Below, piece by piece: positions 11,121 through 19,142 of a stretch of 64,000 bases of DNA. This DNA is from Candidatus Buchananbacteria bacterium CG10_big_fil_rev_8_21_14_0_10_33_19. GTDB lineage: Bacteria > Patescibacteria > ABY1 > 2-01-FULL-39-33. The stretch is from NCBI GenBank assembly GCA_002773855.1, contig PEZY01000005.1:147435-211434 (forward strand), in the 5' to 3' direction. Position 1 is the stretch's first letter. Each line of letters opens with the position of its first letter. The notes beneath the pieces were generated by a model that worked only from the letters and a program-made list of their open reading frames with translations, made no database searches and was not told where the DNA came from. The position numbers and the translations under genes were made by a program.

Positions 11121-11149
11121 ATTATAACACAAAAAGCTACTTTGAACAA
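11121..11149 (-). promoter_or_regulatory. sigma-70-type promoter of the secretion/surface operon
   Basis: Read on the minus strand: TTGTTC (11144-11149), a 17-bp spacer and a perfect TATAAT (11121-11126). Transcription would start near 11113, about 24 nt before the ATG at 11089. This excludes the longer start at 11149. Confidence 0.7.
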
Positions 11150-11174
11150 AATATTTAATGGAGCAAAAAATATT

Positions 11175-11993
11175 TTATAAGTCCAATTTTTTGATTAACT
11201 TAATCCAGTCATTAATACTCAAATCTTGAGCTCTGATTTTTTCATTCAAACCAATATCACTCAATATTGATTTGACCAATCCACTAGCTATGTGAAGTCC
11301 GTTGGCTAGATTATTATGTAATTGTTTTCTTTTGGCTGAGAAGCCAATTTTAGCCACCTTAAAAAATAATTTTGGATTATCAAAGGCTGGTTTTGGTTTT
11401 AATTTTAAATTAATTACCGCTGAATCAACTTTCGGCGCTGGCCAAAATGAATTATGGCTAACTGGAAATAAAATTTTAGGCTCAGCATAGAATTGTACTG
11501 CTAGTGACAATAAACTCATATCACCCACTTGAGCAATTATCCTTTGAGCTACTTCTTTTTGAATCATTATTGTCATATCAACTGGTGGATTATCTGCTTC
11601 TAAAAAAGTTCTAATAAAATTAGAGGTGATATTATATGGCAGGTTAGCTACTATCTTATAAGCGCCCTGTAAGCCAAGCGAATCAACATCTAATTTTAAA
11701 ATATCACCTTCGATAATCCTCAAATTATCAACCGATTGATATTTTTTATGCAAAAAACTAATGATTTTTTTATCTAGTTCCACCGCTACTACCTGATCAG
11801 CCTCTTTTATTAAATAATCAGTCAATACTCCCAAGCCTGGTCCAATCTCTAAAACAGTATCTTTTTTATTTAAATTAGCTGATTTTACAATACTCTCTAT
11901 AATATTTTCATCAAATAAAAAATTTTGTCCCTTACTTTTGGTGGGGACAATATTATATAACTGACAAACATCTTTTATTTCGTTTAAATTCAT
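11175..11993 (-). CDS. rsmA: 16S rRNA dimethyladenosine transferase RsmA/KsgA
   Basis: 272 residues. It dimethylates the two adjacent adenosines in the 3' hairpin of 16S rRNA using S-adenosylmethionine, late in small-subunit assembly. Diagnostic motifs are GQNFL (22-26), the SAM-binding EIGPGLGVLT (49-58), the acidic VELD after the second strand (71-74), and the catalytic NLPYN (117-121). The length matches the family. The start lies 4 bp after the stop of the MFS gene at 11998, so it is the last gene of the FemX-MFS-MFS-rsmA unit. No intrinsic terminator is visible after it; the next operon's promoter begins only 26 bp downstream. Confidence 0.97.
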   Translation of the reverse strand: MNLNEIKDVCQLYNIVPTKSKGQNFLFDENIIESIVKSANLNKKDTVLEIGPGLGVLTDYLIKEADQVVAVELDKKIISFLHKKYQSVDNLRIIEGDILKLDVDSLGLQGAYKIVANLPYNITSNFIRTFLEADNPPVDMTIMIQKEVAQRIIAQVGDMSLLSLAVQFYAEPKILFPVSHNSFWPAPKVDSAVINLKLKPKPAFDNPKLFFKVAKIGFSAKRKQLHNNLANGLHIASGLVKSILSDIGLNEKIRAQDLSINDWIKLIKKLDL

Positions 11994-11997
11994 ATTG

Positions 11998-13179
11998 TTA
12001 AAAAAATAAATATAATAAGGTCATTAGAGCGGACAATATAAACACACTGTTCCAACCTGGCGTAAAAAATTGTAACAATATTATAGTCGCAATAATAGTA
12101 ATAATTTTACCCAAGACTAAAGACATCTCAAAAAACAAAATAGTTTTCATAACGGATGTGTTATGAGCCCTCTTGTAGGTCATAGCAGTAACAGGGATGG
12201 AAATGGCTTGCTTAGAAACTCTAGAATAAGCATCTACCAAAAACACTCCCAAAACACTTCTAGTTACCAATCTCAGCAACCAACTAAAAAAATATAAAAT
12301 AACTCCAAATTTCAACAGCCAACGGCCATCATTTTTATCGGCCATTTTACCAATATACAAAAATATAATCGTCGTGACAAAAATAGAAACCGATGTTATC
12401 ACACCCAAACCCAAAAAATCTTTTAGTGCTACATAAATAAATATTGGCCAAATAGTTAAAGCGATTAATTCTTCGCCAAAACCAACCAAAGCTAATAATT
12501 TTTTTAAATTTTCACGCTTAAATAGTCGAGTAAAGGCTCCAAAATAAGAAAAATCAGCTGGTTCAAATTTCTCTTTGGTAATTAACATAGGAATATTGGA
12601 TAAAATCATCAAAATAGAAGCTACAATAAACAAAATATTAAAATTAGAAAACTTTAAAATAAACCCACCAATAAGCGGTCCAACTATATAAACCATTGAT
12701 TCCAGAACTATTAAATTACTAATTTGCCGACCATGTTCGCCATCCACAGAAAATAGGGCAAAATCACTATGATAAGCTGGCCAATAAAACATTTTCCACA
12801 GGGCATAAAAAATTATCGCCAAAAAAATAAAATAAATATTATAAGACGAGATAAACAAACTGAAATAAAACAAAGCTGTAAAAACCGTGCTAACAGCAAT
12901 GGAATGTTCAAAGCCAAATCGCCTAGAAAACTTGGCCCCCAGTGGTAATAATAAAAAATACAAAACATAGACACCTAAATAAAAAAACATTACCAGTTGC
13001 AAAGTTTTACTCAAACCATATTTATCAATAAAAAGTAGATAAATAAAAACTGGCTCAAATATCGTGACCATAGAAATAGCAAAATTCAAAATCAAAGTTG
13101 AAGAATAAAGCTCTTTAACCTGCATGGTCAGTCGACGAGCAAAAAAAGAGGTTAATACATTTTTAAAGCCGTTTTTCAT
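11998..13179 (-). CDS. MFS-type transporter, copy 2 of a tandem pair
   Basis: 393 residues, about 11-12 hydrophobic helices, an MFS-like permease of unknown substrate. It is a paralogue of the gene just upstream, also 393 residues. Shared blocks include MFYWPAYHSDFALF versus MFWVPYHTDFAQF, IWPIFIY versus IWPIFIF, LLKFGVILYFFSWLLR versus LLKWGSGLYALGWIFK, and TAMTYKRA versus SAITYEKA. The two reading frames overlap by 17 bp, which points to translational coupling and a tandem duplication. Its position next to a FemX-like ligase may mean the pair moves cell-envelope precursors, but nothing in the sequence names a substrate. The canonical MFS loop 2-3 motif is only weakly visible. Confidence 0.8.
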   Translation of the reverse strand: MKNGFKNVLTSFFARRLTMQVKELYSSTLILNFAISMVTIFEPVFIYLLFIDKYGLSKTLQLVMFFYLGVYVLYFLLLPLGAKFSRRFGFEHSIAVSTVFTALFYFSLFISSYNIYFIFLAIIFYALWKMFYWPAYHSDFALFSVDGEHGRQISNLIVLESMVYIVGPLIGGFILKFSNFNILFIVASILMILSNIPMLITKEKFEPADFSYFGAFTRLFKRENLKKLLALVGFGEELIALTIWPIFIYVALKDFLGLGVITSVSIFVTTIIFLYIGKMADKNDGRWLLKFGVILYFFSWLLRLVTRSVLGVFLVDAYSRVSKQAISIPVTAMTYKRAHNTSVMKTILFFEMSLVLGKIITIIATIILLQFFTPGWNSVFILSALMTLLYLFF

Positions 13180-14344
13180 TGATTAAATTAATAAATAAAG
13201 AAGCAAATGCTGCCAAAACAAATGTCCACTGTAGACCGACAAAATTAACAACTACAATTAAAACAGCTGCACCAACTGCTCGACCAGTATTAAGAGACAT
13301 CTCTCTTAAAACTGTTAATTCGTCCACATAATGACCAGCATCTGAAGCTTTTTCATAAGTAATAGCGCTAAATGGCGTTTGCATGATTATAGCCGCAAAA
13401 TTATGATAGGTTGATACCACAAATATCTGAAACCCAGTAGCTACAAAGGTTTTAAATATCCAACCCAAAGCATACAAACCAGATCCCCATTTGAGTAATT
13501 TATATTTATCTAATTTATCAGTATATGAACCCATAATTAATTTAATGGTAATTGTTGATAGGATAATTACCGAAGAAATAACACCAACTTTTAAAAAATC
13601 TCCACTTAGTAACTGAAAAATAAATATTGGCCAAATAATACCACCGATCATATTCTCTATGCCAGTCGAAAAAAATGACCAAAGTATGCCACGGTGTTTT
13701 TTGGAAAAAAATTGACGCCAAGTTTCTAAGAAACTGAAAGAAAATTTTTCATAAGTTGGGCGAACAATAAACAACGGCACAACTGATACAGCTACTAAAA
13801 TCATTACGATCAGAAATAAGACATCAAAATCATAATTATAGATTATCCAACCAGAAATGATCGGCACAAAAATAGACACTAAACTGGAAATTGATGATAA
13901 AAAGCCAATCACCCGTCCTCGATCCTTTTTATTAGTAAACTGAGCAAAATCGGTATGATATGGCACCCAAAACATCATCATCTGAATCTCAATTACCACA
14001 ATCATTAAGACACTAAAAATTAAAACTGGGTAACCTAAGGATAAATAATATAAACAAAGATAGAATAAAACTTTAAATGGTACCGAGATTATCATTGAAG
14101 TTTTTTGACCAAGTTTGGACATCAACATCGCTCCAAAAATAACTGCTACCGAATAAATACCATAAACCACAAAAAAATAAAACAATACCAAATCCAATCG
14201 ACCAAATTTTTCCCACAAAAAAATCGGCATAAACAGGCCGACTAGACCACCGCCAATTTCATCAATAATGATATTAAAATAAAGGGCAGTTACCCCAGAA
14301 GAAAGACGAGTATTTAAGTATAAACTTTTAAAAATTTTTAGCAT
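13163..14344 (-). CDS. MFS-type transporter, copy 1 of a tandem pair
   Basis: 393 residues with about 12 hydrophobic helices. The conserved family block MFWVPYHTDFAQFTNKKDRG sits after helix 4 and matches the corresponding block in its downstream paralogue (see the gene at 11998-13179). It starts 15 bp after the end of the FemX-like gene and overlaps the next gene by 17 bp, so all three are one transcription unit. Substrate unknown. The WVPYH-x-DF motif is shared by both copies and may mark a patescibacterial MFS subfamily (inference). Confidence 0.8.
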   Translation of the reverse strand: MLKIFKSLYLNTRLSSGVTALYFNIIIDEIGGGLVGLFMPIFLWEKFGRLDLVLFYFFVVYGIYSVAVIFGAMLMSKLGQKTSMIISVPFKVLFYLCLYYLSLGYPVLIFSVLMIVVIEIQMMMFWVPYHTDFAQFTNKKDRGRVIGFLSSISSLVSIFVPIISGWIIYNYDFDVLFLIVMILVAVSVVPLFIVRPTYEKFSFSFLETWRQFFSKKHRGILWSFFSTGIENMIGGIIWPIFIFQLLSGDFLKVGVISSVIILSTITIKLIMGSYTDKLDKYKLLKWGSGLYALGWIFKTFVATGFQIFVVSTYHNFAAIIMQTPFSAITYEKASDAGHYVDELTVLREMSLNTGRAVGAAVLIVVVNFVGLQWTFVLAAFASLFINLINEKRL

Positions 14345-14359
14345 GAGTGAAAATTATGT

Positions 14360-15397
14360 TTAACTCTTCTTTGTCTTGAAGAAATTATATATATTATACC
14401 ACAAACTACTATAAACTTCATCCCAAGCGCCGATATAATTAGTTAATTCTCTGGTCTCATCAAAACCAATTTTAAATCTAGTGACTCCTGGCCATTTTTC
14501 AGCATCGACCCCCCAAAAATCATAATATTTACAGCCAGCTTCTTTAGCAGTAATAATAGTTTGCCATTGCAAAAGATATGGCGCCATTTTACTTCTATAC
14601 TCATAATCAGAAGATCCGTACAAATAGACCTGCCAATCACCAATTTTTATAACAATATTAGCTGTAATCACCTTATTTTCAAATTTAGCCACTACTAATT
14701 CAGCTTTTTTTGATTCACCTAAAACCTCTAACAATTTTTTATAATAATTCTTTGAGTATGATGTTATTTCATTACGATCTGAAGTTTTTTCCATTAACCG
14801 CCAAAAATCATTAAAATATTTTTTGCCATGATCAATTTGGACGCCATTTTTTTCAGCCACTTTAATATTATAACGAGTCTTGGACTTCATATTTTTTAAA
14901 ATATCGCCTTCCGATTTAGTTAAATCTAATATTAAAGTTGATTTGGGCTGAACTTGACCACTAAAAATAAAACCGGAATCTTTTAAAATATTTTTTAAAT
15001 CATCATTATCGCGCCAAGCCGGATCCATACGTAAAAAAATAGCTTTTTCTTGTTGAGCAATTTGCTTAATTTCATTAAACAAAAATTCTAACGTCTCAAT
15101 TTGCTGATCAGCCATTAATTCATTATTAACTACAATCGGCCCTCGCGGTAGATAAAAATAACTTTTACCAAACTTTAGGGGTTGTTTGATTACCAAAGCT
15201 AGAGCCATGATTTTACTATTATCTTCTAAAACCACCCTAAATATGTGTCGCCCCAAAACCTCCTGAAATATGCCCCACTCCCACGATTGAAGCAACCCAA
15301 AATCAGCGGAGTTATTTATAATAAAATCATCCCACTTAGTCCTATATGAATTGTCACAAATTTTTACTTGCATAGTTGGTTTAATTATAACAGACAT
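14360..15397 (-). CDS. FemX/FemAB-like peptidoglycan bridge aminoacyltransferase
   Basis: 345 residues. FemABX enzymes use aminoacyl-tRNA to add amino acids to the lipid II or peptidoglycan stem peptide. Seen here are the GNAT-like N-terminal half (LLQSWEWGIFQEVLG, YLPRGPIV), the typical KNMKSKTRYNIKVAEK-type segment, and the C-terminal half with YLYGSSDYEYRSKMAPYLLQW and YYDFWGVD, as in FemX proteins. Two starts are possible: 15397 (MSVIIK) or 15373 (MQVKIC); neither has a Shine-Dalgarno site and a TATAAT lies between them. The promoter at 15423-15451 serves either start. It heads the unit FemX-MFS-MFS-rsmA. The amino acid transferred cannot be told from sequence. Confidence 0.88.
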   Translation of the reverse strand: MSVIIKPTMQVKICDNSYRTKWDDFIINNSADFGLLQSWEWGIFQEVLGRHIFRVVLEDNSKIMALALVIKQPLKFGKSYFYLPRGPIVVNNELMADQQIETLEFLFNEIKQIAQQEKAIFLRMDPAWRDNDDLKNILKDSGFIFSGQVQPKSTLILDLTKSEGDILKNMKSKTRYNIKVAEKNGVQIDHGKKYFNDFWRLMEKTSDRNEITSYSKNYYKKLLEVLGESKKAELVVAKFENKVITANIVIKIGDWQVYLYGSSDYEYRSKMAPYLLQWQTIITAKEAGCKYYDFWGVDAEKWPGVTRFKIGFDETRELTNYIGAWDEVYSSLWYNIYNFFKTKKS

Positions 15398-15422
15398 AGA
15401 GATAAATATAAATGGATTATTT

Positions 15423-15451
15423 ATTTTATAGTTTCACCAATTAATTGACAA
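15423..15451 (-). promoter_or_regulatory. promoter of the FemX-MFS-MFS-rsmA unit
   Basis: Minus strand: TTGTCA (15446-15451), 17-bp spacer, TAAAAT (15423-15428). The -35 box occupies the same bases as the -35 box of the opposite promoter at 15445-15473. Confidence 0.6.
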
Positions 15452-15473
15452 AATAGCCTATCTAGCCTATTAT
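15445..15473 (+). promoter_or_regulatory. promoter of the GNAT gene, divergent and overlapping
   Basis: Plus strand: TTGACA (15445-15450), 17-bp spacer, TATTAT (15468-15473). It leads to the gene at 15529, which has an AAGGA ribosome site 10 bp before its ATG. Confidence 0.7.
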
Positions 15474-15528
15474 TATCAGTAATAATGTACATTTTAAGAC
15501 TAAATCTCCAGACCATAAGGAAAAACAC

Positions 15529-16518
15529 ATGACCAATCCAGATTCATCAAAAACTCTAACAATAAAGAAATTCCTGGGCAATGATCCAACTGTTTTTTTG
15601 ACAGCTTTCAATGAAATATTTATCGAAGAAAATCCAGATCATATTCCAATGGATAAAAATTTTTGGAATTGGAAATATCATTCAAGTCCTGATGGGTTTT
15701 TTATTATTATAGCTAAAGATGATCAGGAAAAAATTATTGGTATGATGGGTGTAGTAATAAGACCAATAAAATATTATGACCAATATCTTTTTGCTTATAA
15801 TATCGGTGACCTATGTGTTGAGAAAGACTTTCGGCATCAGGGCTTTATCGCTCAATGTCTAAATATGATTCCCAAAAATAAAAATCTAATCTGGGGTTTT
15901 CCTGGAGAAGAATTTTGGGACACTTATCCTAAATTACTGCCCGGTGCCAATAATTTGAGCATAAAAATATTTTATAAACCAACTACTGACAAACAAACTA
16001 TCCAGAAAAATACTGAAGTAGTTGAAGTGACTTTAGCTGAAACAGAGGTTGATAATCTCTGGCACAAAAAGAAAGCAGAAATCACCACTGGGGTTGTCAG
16101 AAATTGGCAATATATCAAATGGATGGTTGTAGACTCACCACTACCTAATAAGCTATTTTTAATAAAGCGAAATAGTGAAACAATTGGTTATTTTGTCACT
16201 AGACAAGAGGCTGATCTTTGTCTAATTGTTGATATTTTAATTTTGAATGAGTATTTAGATCAAGACACTATGCTGGCTATAGAAAACACCTGTGGTCAAT
16301 TAAATAGCAAAGAAATTAGAACATTTATCACTGATATCCAATTACAAAATTGGCTAACAGCCAATGGGTTTAATTTCTTTAAACGAGAAGAAATAGTCAA
16401 TAATGCCTTTTTTGCTTTATATGATTCCAATAATAAAATCAAAGATATCTCCAATGTCTATCTGACTTGGCTAGACTCGGATTGGTATTTATATGAGGAA
16501 GCAAAAGCAAAAACTTAA
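15529..16518 (+). CDS. GNAT-family N-acetyltransferase
   Basis: 329 residues. The N-terminal 150 residues form a GNAT domain: a strand ending GMMGVVIRP (71-79), then LCVEKDFRHQGFIAQC (95-110), which carries the R-x-x-G-like acetyl-CoA loop. The C-terminal half looks like a second, degenerate GNAT-type fold (KLFLIKRNSETIGYFV, DILILNEYL), as in double-GNAT proteins. The acceptor substrate is unknown. It has its own promoter and AAGGA ribosome site, is transcribed divergently from the FemX operon and ends in a hairpin terminator, so it is a single-gene unit. Confidence 0.8.
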   Translation: MTNPDSSKTLTIKKFLGNDPTVFLTAFNEIFIEENPDHIPMDKNFWNWKYHSSPDGFFIIIAKDDQEKIIGMMGVVIRPIKYYDQYLFAYNIGDLCVEKDFRHQGFIAQCLNMIPKNKNLIWGFPGEEFWDTYPKLLPGANNLSIKIFYKPTTDKQTIQKNTEVVEVTLAETEVDNLWHKKKAEITTGVVRNWQYIKWMVVDSPLPNKLFLIKRNSETIGYFVTRQEADLCLIVDILILNEYLDQDTMLAIENTCGQLNSKEIRTFITDIQLQNWLTANGFNFFKREEIVNNAFFALYDSNNKIKDISNVYLTWLDSDWYLYEEAKAKT

Positions 16519-16537
16519 ACTATCAAACAGTATTTAT

Positions 16538-16561
16538 AAGCCACGACTACAATCGTGGCTT
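16538..16561. terminator. hairpin terminator, possibly bidirectional
   Basis: Stem AAGCCACGA / TCGTGGCTT around a 6-base loop, followed by a T-rich TTAATTATATT on the plus strand. It lies between the convergent GNAT gene and the nucleotidyltransferase gene. Confidence 0.75.
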
Positions 16562-16582
16562 TAATTATATTCAATCAATTTA

Positions 16583-18094
16583 CTAATTATCTAAATCTTT
16601 TAATAAAACATCTTTAATATATCGACGAGTAAATAAATATCTTTTTTGTTTATTGTCAAAATCAAAGCCCACAGGACCAAAATGTTTTTGATATCCAACA
16701 ATAACATCATCTAAATAAAGTTCATTTTTCTCATTTAACAATTGATGTCTCATCATATAACAACTTTTTATCCTCTCCACATTATCCTCATAAGTATAAT
16801 CAATTCTTAAATTATACATATCATGATTTAAAAAATAACCTGTCTCCCGCAGTCTATATTTAGAGATATTTATCTCCAAATCTGAACCAAAAAGTTTTTT
16901 AGCTTTTATTTTAAAAGCGACTGCCTCAAGAAAAAATCCATAGTCAAGAAACTTAGAATAATTCATCATTTTCCGAGTCATAAAAAGCGGAAAAATATCT
17001 GGAGCATTAGCATACATCGAAGGTCTTAATTTAATATCTATTTTTTTATCAAGAGTTTTTAGTTTACTTAAATTATCAAAAATGTCACTGGCCAATCGCT
17101 TAAACAATGGAAAGTCTAAATCATCACTAATAATTAAATATAGAAAATGCGAATCTAGGTTCAATATCTGACTCAAATAAACAGACTGCAAGCCACTAAC
17201 GGCTAAAGATTTAACAAACATATCTACTTCTGGAATATTTTTAACTTTTAAGTTATTATCAATGATTTTAAATTCTACATAATCTCCGCTAACTGCACTA
17301 TCAGCCTCACTTATTTTTTCGATAATTTTAATCAAATAAAAAATGGCTGTGATAGCCAAATCATCATCGGCTACGAATTTTTTTTCTGGTAAGTCAAAAA
17401 AATTATTTAAAAAATCCCTATCTATACCATTAGAAAATAAAAAATCTTTATATTCATTTTTATCTTTGGCTTCATTTTGATTTACAAAGAAAAAAAACAT
17501 TCTCATAATACTAAGTCCATATCTATACATCATTCTGACATCATATTCACCCCTGAACACTCCTAAATAAATAGCCACTAAAAACTCTTCATAACAAAAA
17601 CGCAAATAATAACCGTCTAATTCTGTCTCATCATCACCAAAATCAATTCGACAATCCGTGCCATAAATCAAATTCCAATTTTTAATATGCTTACCTCTTC
17701 TTTCGATATAGCGACGCCTAGTTTTCTGAAATAATTTAAAATTATCTTCGAACATATAAGGATAATGATCAACTGCCCCACCTAGGAACGGAAAAATAAA
17801 ATTAAACCATTTTTCCCAGCGCTTAAAATAAAAATCAATAAACTCCAATTCACGTTCAATAGACATACTATTGATAATAATAAGAATATCAATATCACTA
17901 CGACCAACTATAAATTCACTGCTATTTAGATCGGTTATTAAATAAATAGCCTTAACATTTTTCTCTTTCTTAATAAGAAAAATAAAAATAAGTAGTGATA
18001 ATTTATACAAATTCAAACCTATCTGCCTTAGTGGTCCAATTCTACTATACCTATCAAAGATTAAGGCCAATTTTTTTTGTAAAAATTTTATCAT
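16583..18094 (-). CDS. nucleotidyltransferase-fold protein
   Basis: About 503 residues. Near the N-terminus, GRSDIDILIIIN (65-76) is the G-[SR]-x-D-x-D motif of the polymerase beta-like nucleotidyltransferase superfamily, which binds the metal ions. A hydrophobic stretch (LSLLIFIFLI) precedes it. The rest (FYEEFLVAIYLGVFRGEY, MMNYSKFLDYGFF) is unassigned helical sequence. The start is GTG at 18097 or ATG at 18094; both directly follow the stop of the sulfotransferase gene, so the two are coupled. I cannot tell whether it modifies a small molecule, tRNA or protein. Its pairing with a sulfotransferase suggests surface glycan or metabolite modification (inference). Confidence 0.7.
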   Translation of the reverse strand: MIKFLQKKLALIFDRYSRIGPLRQIGLNLYKLSLLIFIFLIKKEKNVKAIYLITDLNSSEFIVGRSDIDILIIINSMSIERELEFIDFYFKRWEKWFNFIFPFLGGAVDHYPYMFEDNFKLFQKTRRRYIERRGKHIKNWNLIYGTDCRIDFGDDETELDGYYLRFCYEEFLVAIYLGVFRGEYDVRMMYRYGLSIMRMFFFFVNQNEAKDKNEYKDFLFSNGIDRDFLNNFFDLPEKKFVADDDLAITAIFYLIKIIEKISEADSAVSGDYVEFKIIDNNLKVKNIPEVDMFVKSLAVSGLQSVYLSQILNLDSHFLYLIISDDLDFPLFKRLASDIFDNLSKLKTLDKKIDIKLRPSMYANAPDIFPLFMTRKMMNYSKFLDYGFFLEAVAFKIKAKKLFGSDLEINISKYRLRETGYFLNHDMYNLRIDYTYEDNVERIKSCYMMRHQLLNEKNELYLDDVIVGYQKHFGPVGFDFDNKQKRYLFTRRYIKDVLLKDLDN

Positions 18095-18097
18095 CAC

Positions 18098-19045
18098 TTA
18101 CTTCATATTATTTTTTTGTCCATAGACGTAATATTCTACTAGATTAATCAAGCCAAATTTACGCAAAATATTATAGACAATATTGGATAATAAATCTGGT
18201 ATAAAGTATAAAACTTTTATAAAGTTTAGGCTTGCACTATCCTCTGTCAATTTATAAAAATCTTTACTATTTTTTTTAAAGTATTTATTTATTTCAAACG
18301 CATATTCATACAACCGAGCATCAAACTGCATTTTAGATTTTATTTGTTGCTTAATTTGTAAATCATTACTATTAAAATAACTCTTTTTAGTTTTATTCCT
18401 ATTTACAAAAAATTTATTAATGCCCAATTTTTTATAAATAAATAAAAAATCTTCTGACTCCTCAGCCAAACCAATAAAATAAAATTTATTCAAGATATTT
18501 TTTATCTTTTCTAAACTAACTATATTTTCTGGATAATCATAATTAGTCCTAAAATCATCAGTCAAAAACCTAGCCACTAAAAATTGGTAAGCCAAATCTA
18601 AGTTATCACGTGTACAAATTAATTTATCAAGATCATAATTATCATTATCTTTTAACAGTTGTGGCCTGCCTTCAATTTTAAACCACTCATTATTATGGTC
18701 TATTTTATACTTACTAAAATTATAAAACGAAGAAAACAACTGAAATGGTGAACGAAAAAATGTGATATATCGCACTGTCCTATTGGGAAATAATTCATGA
18801 ATACCATAATAAACTTCGTGACCATAAATTATTTTTAATTTATGCCTCTGATTATCTGGCATAGCTAAAATATGTTTATTAACCGCTTCTTTATTTACCA
18901 ATCCAGCATCAGCTGATCTATACAGTAGTAAAAATTCATTTTTCTTAAAATTTTTCTCTATATGATAACGTAAAGTTATGCCTCCTGTTTTAGGAATATG
19001 CAAAAAAACATAAATTATATTTTCATTATTTTTATCATAATCCAT
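18098..19045 (-). CDS. sulfotransferase family protein (HIPKTGG type)
   Basis: 315 residues. HIPKTGG (16-22) is the 5'-phosphosulfate-binding loop of the Sulfotransfer_2/heparan-sulfate-type family that uses PAPS. FFRSPFQLFSSF (96-107) fits the 3'-phosphate-binding region (R-x-P-x-x-x-x-x-S). The acceptor is probably a carbohydrate or other surface molecule. The gene sits directly before the nucleotidyltransferase-fold gene with no intergenic base. About 100 bp of AT-rich sequence separates it from leuS upstream; no convincing promoter was found there. Confidence 0.8.
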   Translation of the reverse strand: MDYDKNNENIIYVFLHIPKTGGITLRYHIEKNFKKNEFLLLYRSADAGLVNKEAVNKHILAMPDNQRHKLKIIYGHEVYYGIHELFPNRTVRYITFFRSPFQLFSSFYNFSKYKIDHNNEWFKIEGRPQLLKDNDNYDLDKLICTRDNLDLAYQFLVARFLTDDFRTNYDYPENIVSLEKIKNILNKFYFIGLAEESEDFLFIYKKLGINKFFVNRNKTKKSYFNSNDLQIKQQIKSKMQFDARLYEYAFEINKYFKKNSKDFYKLTEDSASLNFIKVLYFIPDLLSNIVYNILRKFGLINLVEYYVYGQKNNMK

Positions 19046-19142
19046 AAATTACTTTTTAGTATGCGAAGCTAAAAAAATAAATATATTTACAATCATTAAA
19101 AGCAAACACTAAGCATTAAAAAATTAATTATATTTTTATATT

